NCBI GenBank assembly: GCA_040905905.1 | Contig: JBBDQN010000007.1 | Location: 1-54,961, forward strand | Source of the DNA: JAICND01 sp040905905 | GTDB lineage: Bacteria; Actinomycetota; Acidimicrobiia; Spongiisociales; ZC4RG35 | Reading direction: 5' to 3' | Length of the DNA: 54,961 bases | Shown: positions 1 to 8,814 of the stretch, piece by piece | How positions within the stretch are numbered: position 1 is the stretch's first letter | How the letters are laid out: the number at the start of each line of letters is the position of its first letter | Translations under genes and position numbers: made by a program | Notes under the pieces: generated by a model | Told to the model about the DNA's origin: nothing | The model's database searches: none | What the model saw: only the letters and a program-made list of their open reading frames with translations

Positions 1-36
1 CGCGTAACCTTGCTCCCCAGGGAGCAAGGTTACGCG
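1..36 (-). terminator. Perfect inverted repeat downstream of clpB
   Basis: Bases 1-17 are exactly reverse-complementary to bases 20-36, a 17-bp arm that folds as about 16 bp with a 4-nt loop. It lies 12 nt past the clpB stop codon, so it is the natural terminator for the minus-strand operon. The symmetric stem could also serve a convergent gene outside the window. Any U-tract on the minus strand would lie beyond the window edge and cannot be seen. Confidence 0.8.
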
Positions 37-48
37 CCAGAACGGAAG

Positions 49-2634
49 TTAAGCCCGGATGGTTGCCGGGGTGAACGTCAACTCGTCGCCGGCCACGTCC
101 ACCCGAATCGTTTCCCCTTCGGCGATCTCCCCGGCCAGAAGTTTGATGGCGAGGGGGTCGGCGACCAGCCTTTGCAGGACACGCTTGAGCGGTCGCGCCC
201 CGTAGACAGGGTCGAAGCCCTCTTCCGCCAGGTGATCCTTGGCCTGATCCGAGAGTTCCAGGGTGATCCGCCGATCCGCCAAACGACGCTGCAGCTGGAC
301 TAGTTGGATCTCGACGATCTGTCTTAGCTGATCCCGCGTAAGCCGGGAGAACACGATGATATCGTCCACCCTGTTGAGGAACTCCGGACGGAAGTGCGCC
401 TGCACGGCTCTCAACACCCGCTCTTCGACCACCTCGTCGGCAAGGTCTGGCTGGATGAATTCAGAGCCGAGGTTGGAGGTCATGATCAGGACCGCGTTGG
501 TGAAGTCGACCGTGCGACCCTGTCCGTCGGTAAGCCGCCCATCGTCGAGCAACTGAAGCAGGACGTTGAACACGTCCTGATGGGCTTTCTCGACCTCGTC
601 TAGTAGCAACACCGAATAGGGCCGGCGCCGGACCGCCTCGGTGAGCTGGCCACCCTCCTCGTAACCGACGTATCCCGGAGGCGCTCCGATCAGCCGGCTC
701 ACCGAGTGTTTCTCCATGTACTCGGACATGTCGATGCGGACCATCGCCCGCTCATCGTCAAAGAGGAACTCGGCCAGGGCCCGGGCGAGCTCGGTCTTGC
801 CAACACCGGTGGGTCCCAGGAAGATAAATGACCCAATTGGTCGGTGAGGATCCGCCAACCCGGCCCGACTGCGCCGAACGGCGTCGGCCACCGCCCGTAC
901 TGCCCGGTCCTGACCGACCAGCCTTTGGTGGAGGTAGTCCTCTAGTTGGATCAGCTTCTCCATCTCTCCCTGCATCAATTTGGAGACGGGAATGCCGGTC
1001 CAGCGCGCAACTACCTCGGCGATGTCCTGGTCCGTGACCTCCTCAGAAAGCATCCGGCCCTCGGCGTGAAGCTTCTCGAGTTCCTCCTGGCGGCGGGCCA
1101 GGTTGGCTTCAAGCTCCCGCATAGTGCCGTAGCGAAGTTCGGCGGCCCGGGCCAGGTCGCCTTCCTTCTCGGCCCGCTCGGTGAGCGCCCGGGTTTCCTC
1201 CATCCTCTCCTTGACTGATCTAATGGCGGAGATGACCTCTTTCTCCAGGTTCCAGCGGACCGTCAGGGAATCGATCTGTTCGACGAGATCGGCCAGCTCC
1301 TTTTCCAAAGAATTCAGGCGCTCCCGGCTGGCCTGATCGGTTTCCTTCTTCAGCGCCTCTCGCTCGATCTCGATCTGGATCTTGCGACGGGTGAGCTCGT
1401 CGATCTCCTCGGGCATCGAGTCGATCTCGATGCGAAGACGCGAGGCGGCCTCGTCGACCAGGTCGATGGCTTTGTCGGGGAGCTGGCGCCCGGTGATGTA
1501 GCGATCAGAGAGAACCGCCGCCGCCACCAGGGCCGAGTCGGTGATGCGGACCCCGTGGTGGACTTCATAGCGCTCCTTCAGACCACGCAGAATTCCGATC
1601 GTGTCGTTGACGGACGGCTGTTCGACCAGCACGGGCTGGAAACGACGCTCCAAGGCGGCGTCCTTTTCGATGTGCTTGCGGTATTCGTCGAGGGTGGTGG
1701 CGCCAATCATCCGCAGTTCACCCCGAGCCAGCATCGGCTTGAGCATGTTGGATGCATCCATCGCCCCCTCGGCGGCACCGGCGCCGACCACGGTGTGGAG
1801 CTCATCAAGGAAGGTGATTACCTGACCTTCGGACGCCTGGATTTCGCGAAGGACCGCCTTGAGACGCTCCTCGAACTCGCCCCGATACTTGGCTCCGGCG
1901 ACCATGGCGCCCAGGTCGAGGGCAACGATCCGCTTGGTCTTGAGAGGTTCGGGGACGTCACCATCGGCGATGCGCCGGGCTAAACCTTCGACAATGGCGG
2001 TTTTGCCCACCCCCGGTTCGCCGATCAGGACCGGGTTGTTCTTGGTCCGCCGGGACAAGACCTGGATCACCCGGCGGATCTCGTCGTCGCGGCCAATGAC
2101 CGGGTCGAGTTTGCCCTGGCGGGCGATGGCGGTGAGATCGCGGCCATACTGCTCGAGAGCTTGGAAGGTAGTTTCGGGCTCCGCCGATGTGATCCGTTGG
2201 TTCCCCCGAACCGCCTTGAGACCCTCGAGGATCCCCTCAGCCCTGACACCAAGCTGGCGAAGTGCTTTGCCGGCGGCGTCGTTGCTTTCGGCAAGAGCGA
2301 GCATGAGATGCTCAACCGATATGTAGTCGTCTTTGAAGTCCGACCGCCGTTGGTCGGCGATTTCGAGCACCGCGGCCAGGTCCTGGGTCATCTCCGGCTC
2401 GGCGCCGCCAAATACCTGGGGAAGTTTGCTCAACTCCACCTCGGCGGCCTGGCGGACATCGTTGGGCGCAACTTCGATTGCGGCCAACAGGGGTAACACC
2501 AGACCATCGGTTTGGGCGACCAGCGCCCGCAACAAGTGGGCGGGATAGATCGCTCCGTGGTTGCGAGCGGTGGCCTGGTCCCGAGCCGCCAACAAGGCCT
2601 GTTGGCTGCGAGTGGTGAGCTTGGAAAGATCCAT
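49..2634 (-). CDS. clpB: ATP-dependent disaggregase ClpB
   Basis: Hexameric AAA+ chaperone that, with DnaK, threads aggregated proteins through its pore. The 861 residues match the family's usual length and order: a Clp N-domain (about 1-145), NBD1 with Walker A GEPGVGKT at 205-212, a coiled-coil M-domain (about 390-520), NBD2 with Walker A GPTGVGKT at 607-614, and a C-terminal D2-small domain. The ATG start is only 2 nt after the stop of the upstream amidotransferase gene, so clpB appears to be the third cistron of an ALDH-amidotransferase-clpB operon. That is unusual for a heat-shock gene. A CTTGAGT heptamer, the left half of an HSPR HAIR element, lies at 2658-2664, just upstream inside the preceding gene. 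Confidence 0.97.
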   Translation of the reverse strand: MDLSKLTTRSQQALLAARDQATARNHGAIYPAHLLRALVAQTDGLVLPLLAAIEVAPNDVRQAAEVELSKLPQVFGGAEPEMTQDLAAVLEIADQRRSDFKDDYISVEHLMLALAESNDAAGKALRQLGVRAEGILEGLKAVRGNQRITSAEPETTFQALEQYGRDLTAIARQGKLDPVIGRDDEIRRVIQVLSRRTKNNPVLIGEPGVGKTAIVEGLARRIADGDVPEPLKTKRIVALDLGAMVAGAKYRGEFEERLKAVLREIQASEGQVITFLDELHTVVGAGAAEGAMDASNMLKPMLARGELRMIGATTLDEYRKHIEKDAALERRFQPVLVEQPSVNDTIGILRGLKERYEVHHGVRITDSALVAAAVLSDRYITGRQLPDKAIDLVDEAASRLRIEIDSMPEEIDELTRRKIQIEIEREALKKETDQASRERLNSLEKELADLVEQIDSLTVRWNLEKEVISAIRSVKERMEETRALTERAEKEGDLARAAELRYGTMRELEANLARRQEELEKLHAEGRMLSEEVTDQDIAEVVARWTGIPVSKLMQGEMEKLIQLEDYLHQRLVGQDRAVRAVADAVRRSRAGLADPHRPIGSFIFLGPTGVGKTELARALAEFLFDDERAMVRIDMSEYMEKHSVSRLIGAPPGYVGYEEGGQLTEAVRRRPYSVLLLDEVEKAHQDVFNVLLQLLDDGRLTDGQGRTVDFTNAVLIMTSNLGSEFIQPDLADEVVEERVLRAVQAHFRPEFLNRVDDIIVFSRLTRDQLRQIVEIQLVQLQRRLADRRITLELSDQAKDHLAEEGFDPVYGARPLKRVLQRLVADPLAIKLLAGEIAEGETIRVDVAGDELTFTPATIRA

Positions 2635-2636
2635 GT

Positions 2637-3362
2637 TTACTGGACTCCACTAACAAACTTGAGTGCCCCATTGTAAAGGATGAAATTCTTTATCCAGGAG
2701 ACCAGCAGGACGGTGTCTGGTGGTTCGACCAACGAAGCGAGACCGGCCTCAACCACCTCGTCGGGGATCGGGTTTCCCCGGCGTGACTCCATCAACACCG
2801 CTGAATATTCCGGAGAGAACTCGGGGTGTCCTTGAAGTCCGAGGATGTGGTCCCCGACTGCCAGAACCGAAACCGGGACGTCATCTGCTCGGCCGAGGAC
2901 CCTCGCCCCGGGAGGCAGCGACGTAATCTGATCGGCGTTGCTGTGAAGGATCCGGAAGCTGGAGGCCACCGGGTTCATCCAGGGTTGAGGTGCGGGCACC
3001 ACGACGGTCTTGATTCCGACGGCCCAGCCGTTGGGCGCCGGCCCGACCACCCCTCCCAGTGCATAGGCAATCATCTGGGCGCCAAAACAGACGCCTACCA
3101 GCTTGCGCTCTTCGTCGTGCAGCCGACGAACCAGGCGGGCAAAGTCCAACACCCAGCCAATATCCTCGTAAACCGATCGCCGTGATCCCGAGGTGATCCA
3201 GGCGTCGCACTCCCCGAGGTTCTCGGGGAATTGCCCGGCCACCAGGTCATAGACGACAAGCTCTTGATCCGGGAGCAGACGGGCCACAAACTCGGGATAG
3301 TCTCCCGAGACCACTCGAAACCCGCGCCGAACCCGGTCACAAAGCAGGAGCCCGAGTCTCAC
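2637..3362 (-). CDS. Class I glutamine amidotransferase-like hydrolase
   Basis: A stand-alone GATase-1 domain (about 241 residues) with the nucleophile elbow GVCFGAQ (Cys92) and the His-x-Glu pair GHPE (His179, Glu181). The catalytic triad is complete. I start it at the GTG at 3362, which overlaps the TGA of the upstream aldehyde dehydrogenase in a GTGA junction; the 65 codons of open frame further upstream lie inside that gene. Free-standing members of this family (COG0518-like) hydrolyse gamma-glutamyl amides or supply ammonia. Next to an ALDH, and close to a GS-like ligase and an amine permease, removal of glutamate from a gamma-glutamyl intermediate is the likely job. That role is inferred from context. 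The first codons lie in a TCTCACG heptamer also found at the SDR start at 9584. Confidence 0.85.
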   Translation of the reverse strand: MRLGLLLCDRVRRGFRVVSGDYPEFVARLLPDQELVVYDLVAGQFPENLGECDAWITSGSRRSVYEDIGWVLDFARLVRRLHDEERKLVGVCFGAQMIAYALGGVVGPAPNGWAVGIKTVVVPAPQPWMNPVASSFRILHSNADQITSLPPGARVLGRADDVPVSVLAVGDHILGLQGHPEFSPEYSAVLMESRRGNPIPDEVVEAGLASLVEPPDTVLLVSWIKNFILYNGALKFVSGVQ

Positions 3363-4738
3363 GTCTCTGCAATGAACACGGTCTTGTAGTCCGAGTAGTG
3401 CTCCAACGCGACCATTCCCTGTTCGCGACCGATTCCCGACTGTTTCACACCTCCAAAAGGCGCCTCGATGTGGACACTTGAGGAAGAGTTCACCGACAAC
3501 ATCCCCGTTTCCATGGCCCTGGCAACTCGCAAGGCCCGGCCGACGTCTCGGGTCCACAAGGAACCCGACAGACCGTAGATCGAATCGTTGGCGAGACGGA
3601 TGGCCTCGTCCTCGGTGTCAAAGGGGATGATCCCCACGACCGGACCGAAAATCTCCTCTTGCATCACTCTCATCTCGGGACGCACCTCGACCAGGACCGC
3701 CGGGGTGAGGTAATGACCTACGGAATCCAGGCGCTCGCCTCCGATGATCCGACGAACGCCTTCGCCAGCCCCGATCTCGAGATAGGACTCGACCTTGTCG
3801 CGATGGGTCGCCGAAATCAGCGGCCCCATCTCGGTCGATTCGGAGCGGGGGTCCCCCACCTCGATTCGAGAAGTCGCCTCCACGAACCGATCCACCACTT
3901 CTGAGTAGACCGATCTCTCAACGATTATCCTGCTCCGGGCGCAGCAGTCCTGGCCCGCATTGTCGTATGCCGACCACAGTGAAGACGGAACGCAGGCGTC
4001 GAGATCGGCATCAGCAAAGATCACGTTGGCCGACTTGCCGCCGAGTTCGAGAGAGACACGTTTTACCCCGGCGGCGGCCTGGCGCATCACCTGGCTCCCA
4101 ACCTCGGTTGAACCGGTGAAGGAGATCTTGCGGACCAAGGGGTGGAGGACCAGGGCATCACCTACCTCCGATCCCTTGCCGGTTACGACCGTAAAGACGC
4201 CAGGCGGGAGACCGGCCTCAGTCGCCAGGTCGGCCAGGGCCAGGGCCGTCAGCGGTGTGATCTCGGCGGGCTTGGCCACCACCGAGTTGCCCATGGCCAA
4301 CGCCGGTGCCGCCTTCCAACCAAGTATCACCATCGGGAAGTTCCAGGGAACGATGGCGACGCACACCCCGATGGGTTCCCGGAAGGTCAGCAGGGTGCCG
4401 ACGGCGTTTCCGGGGATGGTCTGCCCATGGATTTTGTCGACAGCACCGGCATAGAAGTCAAAGGTGGCCGCCACTGCCCCGATCTCGCCCCGAGCCGCGG
4501 TGATCGGCTTACCGGTATTGACCGACTCCAGGCTCGCCAAGCGTTCCTGGTCGCGGCGAATCAGATCGGCGATCCGGCGGAGGACATCTCGCCGCTCTCG
4601 CACCGGCGCCTTGCTCCACACCCCGCTGTTGAACCGCCGATGAGCCTCGGAGACCGCCTGGCCAGCTTCGGCCGCGGTCGCCTGCGGCACTTGTTCGACG
4701 AGCTCGCCATTGGCGGGATTGGTGAGGGTGGTGACCAT
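3359..4738 (-). CDS. NAD-dependent (amino/glutamyl)aldehyde dehydrogenase
   Basis: ALDH superfamily protein of 459 residues. It has the Rossmann segment PWNFPMVILGWKAAPALA, the general-base motif ELGGKSAN, the catalytic cysteine region NAGQDCCA, EEIFGPV, and the terminal PFGGVKQSG. The NAGQDC signature is typical of gamma-aminobutyraldehyde and betaine-aldehyde dehydrogenases, which act on aldehydes of amines. It is the first gene of an operon with the amidotransferase and clpB, and is divergent from amtB with a GlnR box between them. I infer it oxidises a glutamylated or free amino-aldehyde during use of an amine as nitrogen source. The exact substrate cannot be read from the sequence. No clear Shine-Dalgarno precedes the ATG. 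Confidence 0.9.
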   Translation of the reverse strand: MVTTLTNPANGELVEQVPQATAAEAGQAVSEAHRRFNSGVWSKAPVRERRDVLRRIADLIRRDQERLASLESVNTGKPITAARGEIGAVAATFDFYAGAVDKIHGQTIPGNAVGTLLTFREPIGVCVAIVPWNFPMVILGWKAAPALAMGNSVVAKPAEITPLTALALADLATEAGLPPGVFTVVTGKGSEVGDALVLHPLVRKISFTGSTEVGSQVMRQAAAGVKRVSLELGGKSANVIFADADLDACVPSSLWSAYDNAGQDCCARSRIIVERSVYSEVVDRFVEATSRIEVGDPRSESTEMGPLISATHRDKVESYLEIGAGEGVRRIIGGERLDSVGHYLTPAVLVEVRPEMRVMQEEIFGPVVGIIPFDTEDEAIRLANDSIYGLSGSLWTRDVGRALRVARAMETGMLSVNSSSSVHIEAPFGGVKQSGIGREQGMVALEHYSDYKTVFIAET

Positions 4739-4765
4739 ATCGACGGGTTTCTAATCACTGTGACC

Positions 4766-4792
4766 GTAACGCGCACGAAACAGCCCTGTAAC
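4766..4792. promoter_or_regulatory. Predicted GlnR box between ALDH operon and amtB
   Basis: Three half-sites with exact 6-bp spacers: GTAAC (4766-4770), GAAAC (4777-4781) and GTAAC (4788-4792). The actinobacterial GlnR operator is described as gTnAC-N6-GaAAC, repeated. All three sites here match fully; a fourth expected GAAAC at 4799 reads TTCCC. The box ends 44 bp before the amtB start and lies 28 bp from the start of the divergent ALDH gene, so it could control both. A GlnR candidate is encoded in this window (42492-43121). Confidence 0.8.
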
Positions 4793-4836
4793 AGGAGTTT
4801 CCCAGGGTCGACTCCGACAAAACGAGGAGGAGGCGA

Positions 4837-6033
4837 ATGAGCGAAGGAACAATCGCCTGGTTATTGGTCAGCAGCGCGCTGGTGTTGTTCATGACCCCTG
4901 GCCTGGCGCTCTTCTATGGCGGCATGGTGAGGTCGAAGAACGTCCTCAACATGTTGATGAAGAACTTCTTCACTATCTCGATTGTCACGGTCGTGTGGAC
5001 CCTGGTGGGGTACACGCTGGCGTTCGGGACCGATATAGGCGGGATCATCGGCGGGTTCGACTTCCTCGGTCTCAAAGGAGTGGAAGGCGACGCCCTCTTG
5101 TTCATGGTTTTCCAGATGATGTTTGCCATCATCACGCCCGCCCTCATTTCCGGGGCCGTGGCCGAGCGGATGAAGTTCTCCGCCTGGGTGTTATTCACCA
5201 CATTGTGGGCGTTGATCGTCTACCCGATAGTGGCCCACTGGGCCTTCGCCGCCGACGGCTGGCTGTTTGCCTGGGGAGTGCGGGACTTTGCCGGAGGACT
5301 CGTCGTCCACATCAACGCTGGAGTCGCCGCCCTGGCCCTGGTGTTCGCCCTCGGCCCCCGCAAAGGCTTCGGCGCCGAGGCCATGAGACCGCACTCGCTG
5401 CCGTTGACACTGTTGGGGACCGGCATCCTGTGGTTCGGGTGGTTCGGCTTCAATGCCGGATCAGCCCTCGCCGCGGATGGCATCGCCATCACAGCTTTTG
5501 TCACGACTCAAATCGCAGCATCGGTAGCCGCCCTGGCGTGGGTGGTGGCCGAGTGGTTGAAGACCGGCAAACCCACCACGCTGGGGGCCGCCTCGGGAGC
5601 AGTGGCGGGACTAGTGGCCATAACGCCGGGAGCAGGGTTTGTTTCGCCACTCTCGGCGATGGCCATCGGGCTAGTTGCCGGATTCGTGTGCTTTTCGGCC
5701 GTGAGCCTCAAGTTCAGATTCGGCTACGACGACTCCCTCGACGTCGTCGGCGTTCACCTGGCCGGTGGCATCGTCGGATCTGTGCTGCTGGGGGTGTTCG
5801 CCCAGAGTTCTATCAACGAATTCGTCCCAGATGGCCTCCTCTTTGGCGGGGTCGAATTCTTCTTCAAGCAAATAGTGGCGGTCCTGGCAGTGATGGCCTT
5901 CACCTTCGTTGCCTCCTACATCCTGGCCCGGGTCGTCAAGGCGATCACCGGGCTGCGGGTGGATGAGCATCAAGAGACCGAAGGCCTCGACATCTCGCTC
6001 CACGAGGAGCGGGGTTACGTGCTCTCGGAATAG
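4837..6033 (+). CDS. amtB: Ammonium transporter AmtB
   Basis: Integral-membrane ammonium channel of 398 residues with about 11 transmembrane helices. The pore signatures are present: the DFAGGLVVHINAG segment holds the conserved Asp and first twin histidine, and DVVGVHLAGG carries the second. The short length and lack of a long signal peptide fit actinobacterial Amt. A strong Shine-Dalgarno (GAGGAGGAGG) precedes the ATG. It leads the amtB-glnK-glnD operon, with 8 nt to glnK. A GlnR box upstream predicts induction under nitrogen limitation. The partner GlnK is expected to plug the channel when ammonium is plentiful (family knowledge). Confidence 0.97.
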   Translation: MSEGTIAWLLVSSALVLFMTPGLALFYGGMVRSKNVLNMLMKNFFTISIVTVVWTLVGYTLAFGTDIGGIIGGFDFLGLKGVEGDALLFMVFQMMFAIITPALISGAVAERMKFSAWVLFTTLWALIVYPIVAHWAFAADGWLFAWGVRDFAGGLVVHINAGVAALALVFALGPRKGFGAEAMRPHSLPLTLLGTGILWFGWFGFNAGSALAADGIAITAFVTTQIAASVAALAWVVAEWLKTGKPTTLGAASGAVAGLVAITPGAGFVSPLSAMAIGLVAGFVCFSAVSLKFRFGYDDSLDVVGVHLAGGIVGSVLLGVFAQSSINEFVPDGLLFGGVEFFFKQIVAVLAVMAFTFVASYILARVVKAITGLRVDEHQETEGLDISLHEERGYVLSE

Positions 6034-6041
6034 GAGGAGCC

Positions 6042-6380
6042 ATGAAGCTGATCATCGCCTTTATCAAGCCGTTCAAACTCGAAGAAGTCAAAGATGCCCT
6101 TAAGGGGATCGGGGTCAACGGGATGTCCGTCGGGGAGATCCGCGGGTTCGGCCGTCAGTCCGGTCAAACCGAGGTCTACCGGGGAGCGGAGTACAAGGTC
6201 GAATTCGTGCCCAAGGTGAGAGTCGAAGTCGTCGTAGATGACGACAACGTCGATCGGGTGGTGTCAGCCATTGAGGCTGCTGCCCGGACCGGAGAAATCG
6301 GGGATGGCAAGATCGTGGTGGTTGGGGTAGAACAGGTGCTCAGGATCAGAACTGGTGAACGAGGACCAGAAGCCATCTGA
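6042..6380 (+). CDS. glnK: PII nitrogen signal protein GlnK
   Basis: Trimeric PII protein of 112 residues that binds ATP/ADP and 2-oxoglutarate and controls AmtB. The T-loop contains Tyr51 in GAEYKVEF, the residue uridylylated in proteobacteria and adenylylated in actinobacteria. The B-loop TGEIGDGKI and the C-terminal RIRTGERGPEAI match the PII signature. The gene has an upstream GGAGG, is 8 nt from amtB, and its last 26 nt overlap the start of glnD, the classic actinobacterial amtB-glnK-glnD order. Confidence 0.97.
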   Translation: MKLIIAFIKPFKLEEVKDALKGIGVNGMSVGEIRGFGRQSGQTEVYRGAEYKVEFVPKVRVEVVVDDDNVDRVVSAIEAAARTGEIGDGKIVVVGVEQVLRIRTGERGPEAI

Positions 6381-8814
6381 AACATCGGCTCCGATTGGAG
6401 CATTGGAGTCTGAGCGGGTCACGCCCAACGGTGGCCCGCTCGACTCTTATTTGTCGATTCGCACTGGTCTCCTGGCCCGAGGACCCGGCCTCATTCCGCC
6501 GGGGACAATCGGTTCGCTGCTCACTGATGCCCTCGACCAGGGGCTGCAAACCCTGGCAGCCGACGCCGTGGCCGTGGTGGCGGTGGGTGGCTATGGAAGG
6601 AAGGAGCTTTGCCTCTTCTCCGACATCGATCTGCTCCTTCTCCACGAGGGTCTTGTTCCCGACGGGGCCGTGCGGGCGATGCTCTACCCCCTATGGGATG
6701 CCGGCCTCAAGATTGGCCACGCCACTCGCACGGTCAAAGCAACACTGAGTTTTGCCCGGGACGATTTACAAACGCTGTGCGGTCTGCTGAGCGCCCGGCT
6801 GGTCGCCGGACCTGTCGAGCTGATGGACCAACTCATCGGCGGTCTGACCAGGTTGTTGTCCGGGGCCCGCTCACTGCTGCCGGAGCGATTGGCGGCAGAG
6901 GAACGCGCCGTCTGGGAGCGCGAGCCGTTTGCCTTGCAGGAACTCGACCTGAAGAACGGAAGGGGTGGGCTGCGGTCGTTACATCGCCTCATGTGGGACA
7001 GGCGACGGGCGGAGCTTTTGGGCGAGGAACCATTCCTCCCTGTACAGCCGTTTGAGGACGCCGCTCTCCGCACCCTGCTGACCACACGTCAGGCCCTCCA
7101 TGCTGTCGAGCGACGCTCGGCCGATGTCTACGCCATCGAACTCCGCACCCGGGTTGGAACGTGGCTCGACCAGGATCCGATCGACCTCGCTACCGAGGTA
7201 TATCGGGCGGCCCGGATCGTGGACGCGAGCGCTGCGCAGAGGTGGGGAAAGGTCAGGCAGGCAGGAATCGACCCGATTGCCCATGCCGGGCTGTCGGTAG
7301 TCAGATTCGTCAGGTCGCGCTGGAGCCGAGGCGCAACTATTGCCACCCCCCTGGCATTCGCCCGGGCCGCAGCCGCTTCCGATGCAGCCGGGCGACTATC
7401 GCCCTGGGAGCGAGACTTCGCAGCCCGGTCGGGTCCACCCGACTGGACGGCCGGTGACCGCAGCGGGCTCGTCGACCTGCTCGCCGCCGGACGTTCAGGT
7501 TGGGAGGGCCTGCTCGGCTTGTGGGAAGCCGGCTGGTTGAGCAGGGCCCTGCCCGAGATTGCCCACCTCCGGGGGCTGGCTCAGGCGGCCCCGTTCCACC
7601 TGCATCCGGCGGACGCCCATCTCGGGGCCACGGTCGGAAGCCTGGTCGAGTTGGCGGAAGGCTCGCCAGCTTGGTGCGGCGAGATAGCCGAAGAGTTGGG
7701 CAGCCTTGACGAGGTTGTGTTGGCGGGTTTCCTCCATGACGTCGGCAAAGGACTGGGCGGAAACCACTCCGAAGTGGGTGCCCGCCTGGCCGAGTCCATG
7801 TTGCAACGCCTCGGCTTCGGCAGCGCCAGTGTCAACCTGGTGGGCAGGGCGGTTGAGCACCACCTGCTCCTCCCCGAAACGGCTTTTCGTCGCGACATCG
7901 ACGACCCGGCCGTAGTGGCCGCGGTGGCTTCAACGATCGGAAACCGCGATTTGCTCTGGGTGTTGACGCTGCTCGGGGTGGCCGATGCCCAAGCCACCGG
8001 AACTGACATGTGGAGCTCCTGGAAGGAGTCCCTGCTGCGGAAGCTGGTCGACAAGGTGGCGGCCCTTCTAGAGGGGACCCGGTCAGAGTTGCCGGCGGAG
8101 ATGCTTCTGGCCCTGGGCCTGTTGTCTCCGGAAGTGAGCCAGGAAGTGATCTCTTCGCATCTGGAGACGATGCCGCCCGGTTATCTGGCTCGATTTGGGC
8201 CTGAGATGGTGAGCCAGCATCTCCGCTTGGTCGACCCGCCCCCGCAGCCAGGCGAAATGAAAACGGCAATCGTTGCGGGTGCGCCTGTCTCGACCTTGGT
8301 GACGGCAACTCGAGACCGTCCCGGCCTTCTTGCCACCATCGCTGGAGTGTTGTCGCTGCACAATCTGGCAGTGTTGGAGGCACGGGTGGTGACGAGCACC
8401 GATGGCATCGCTCTTGACACCTTCCGTGTCCAAGATGCCCTCGGTTCCGACATGGTCGGCCCGGGCCGCTGGCCGGCCGTTCGAGACACCCTGGGCAAGG
8501 CCATTAGGGGCGACCTCGACCTGGACCAGCGCCTGGCCGACAAACGGGCCGTCTACCGAGCCGGCGCGGGCGTGATCCCACCGACCATCCGGGTGTTTTC
8601 ACGCCCTGACGGTCTGACCATCGACATCAAGGCGCATGATCGAATCGGGCTCCTCCATGACTTGGCGGCTGTTCTCGCTCGTCTCAATCTCGACGTGGAG
8701 CTGGCCAAGGTCGACACCAGAGGCAGCGAGGCGGTCGATGTCTTCGAAGTGAGGGATCGATCGGGCATACCCACCGAGGAGATCCGGGCGGCTCTCGTGA
8801 CGGCGGCGAGCTAG
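6355..8814 (+). CDS. glnD: PII nucleotidyltransferase / removing enzyme GlnD
   Basis: Bifunctional nitrogen sensor that modifies and demodifies GlnK; in actinobacteria GlnD is known to adenylylate rather than uridylylate. The 819 residues show the order nucleotidyltransferase (GGYGRKEL with SDIDLLLL, about 75-95), a GlnD-type linker (LKNGRGGLR), an HD phosphohydrolase (FLHDVGKGLGGNHSE, about 460-475) and two C-terminal ACT domains (about 635 and 750) for glutamine sensing. The GTG start lies inside glnK (26-nt overlap), suggesting translational coupling. Its TAG stop shares the tetranucleotide CTAG with the stop of the convergent SDR gene. Confidence 0.95.
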   Translation: MNEDQKPSETSAPIGALESERVTPNGGPLDSYLSIRTGLLARGPGLIPPGTIGSLLTDALDQGLQTLAADAVAVVAVGGYGRKELCLFSDIDLLLLHEGLVPDGAVRAMLYPLWDAGLKIGHATRTVKATLSFARDDLQTLCGLLSARLVAGPVELMDQLIGGLTRLLSGARSLLPERLAAEERAVWEREPFALQELDLKNGRGGLRSLHRLMWDRRRAELLGEEPFLPVQPFEDAALRTLLTTRQALHAVERRSADVYAIELRTRVGTWLDQDPIDLATEVYRAARIVDASAAQRWGKVRQAGIDPIAHAGLSVVRFVRSRWSRGATIATPLAFARAAAASDAAGRLSPWERDFAARSGPPDWTAGDRSGLVDLLAAGRSGWEGLLGLWEAGWLSRALPEIAHLRGLAQAAPFHLHPADAHLGATVGSLVELAEGSPAWCGEIAEELGSLDEVVLAGFLHDVGKGLGGNHSEVGARLAESMLQRLGFGSASVNLVGRAVEHHLLLPETAFRRDIDDPAVVAAVASTIGNRDLLWVLTLLGVADAQATGTDMWSSWKESLLRKLVDKVAALLEGTRSELPAEMLLALGLLSPEVSQEVISSHLETMPPGYLARFGPEMVSQHLRLVDPPPQPGEMKTAIVAGAPVSTLVTATRDRPGLLATIAGVLSLHNLAVLEARVVTSTDGIALDTFRVQDALGSDMVGPGRWPAVRDTLGKAIRGDLDLDQRLADKRAVYRAGAGVIPPTIRVFSRPDGLTIDIKAHDRIGLLHDLAAVLARLNLDVELAKVDTRGSEAVDVFEVRDRSGIPTEEIRAALVTAAS

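Noticed and set aside
4995..5966. A 323-codon Arg-rich frame within amtB
   Set aside because: Overlaps the whole membrane part of a well-supported AmtB; the composition is that of a shadow frame.
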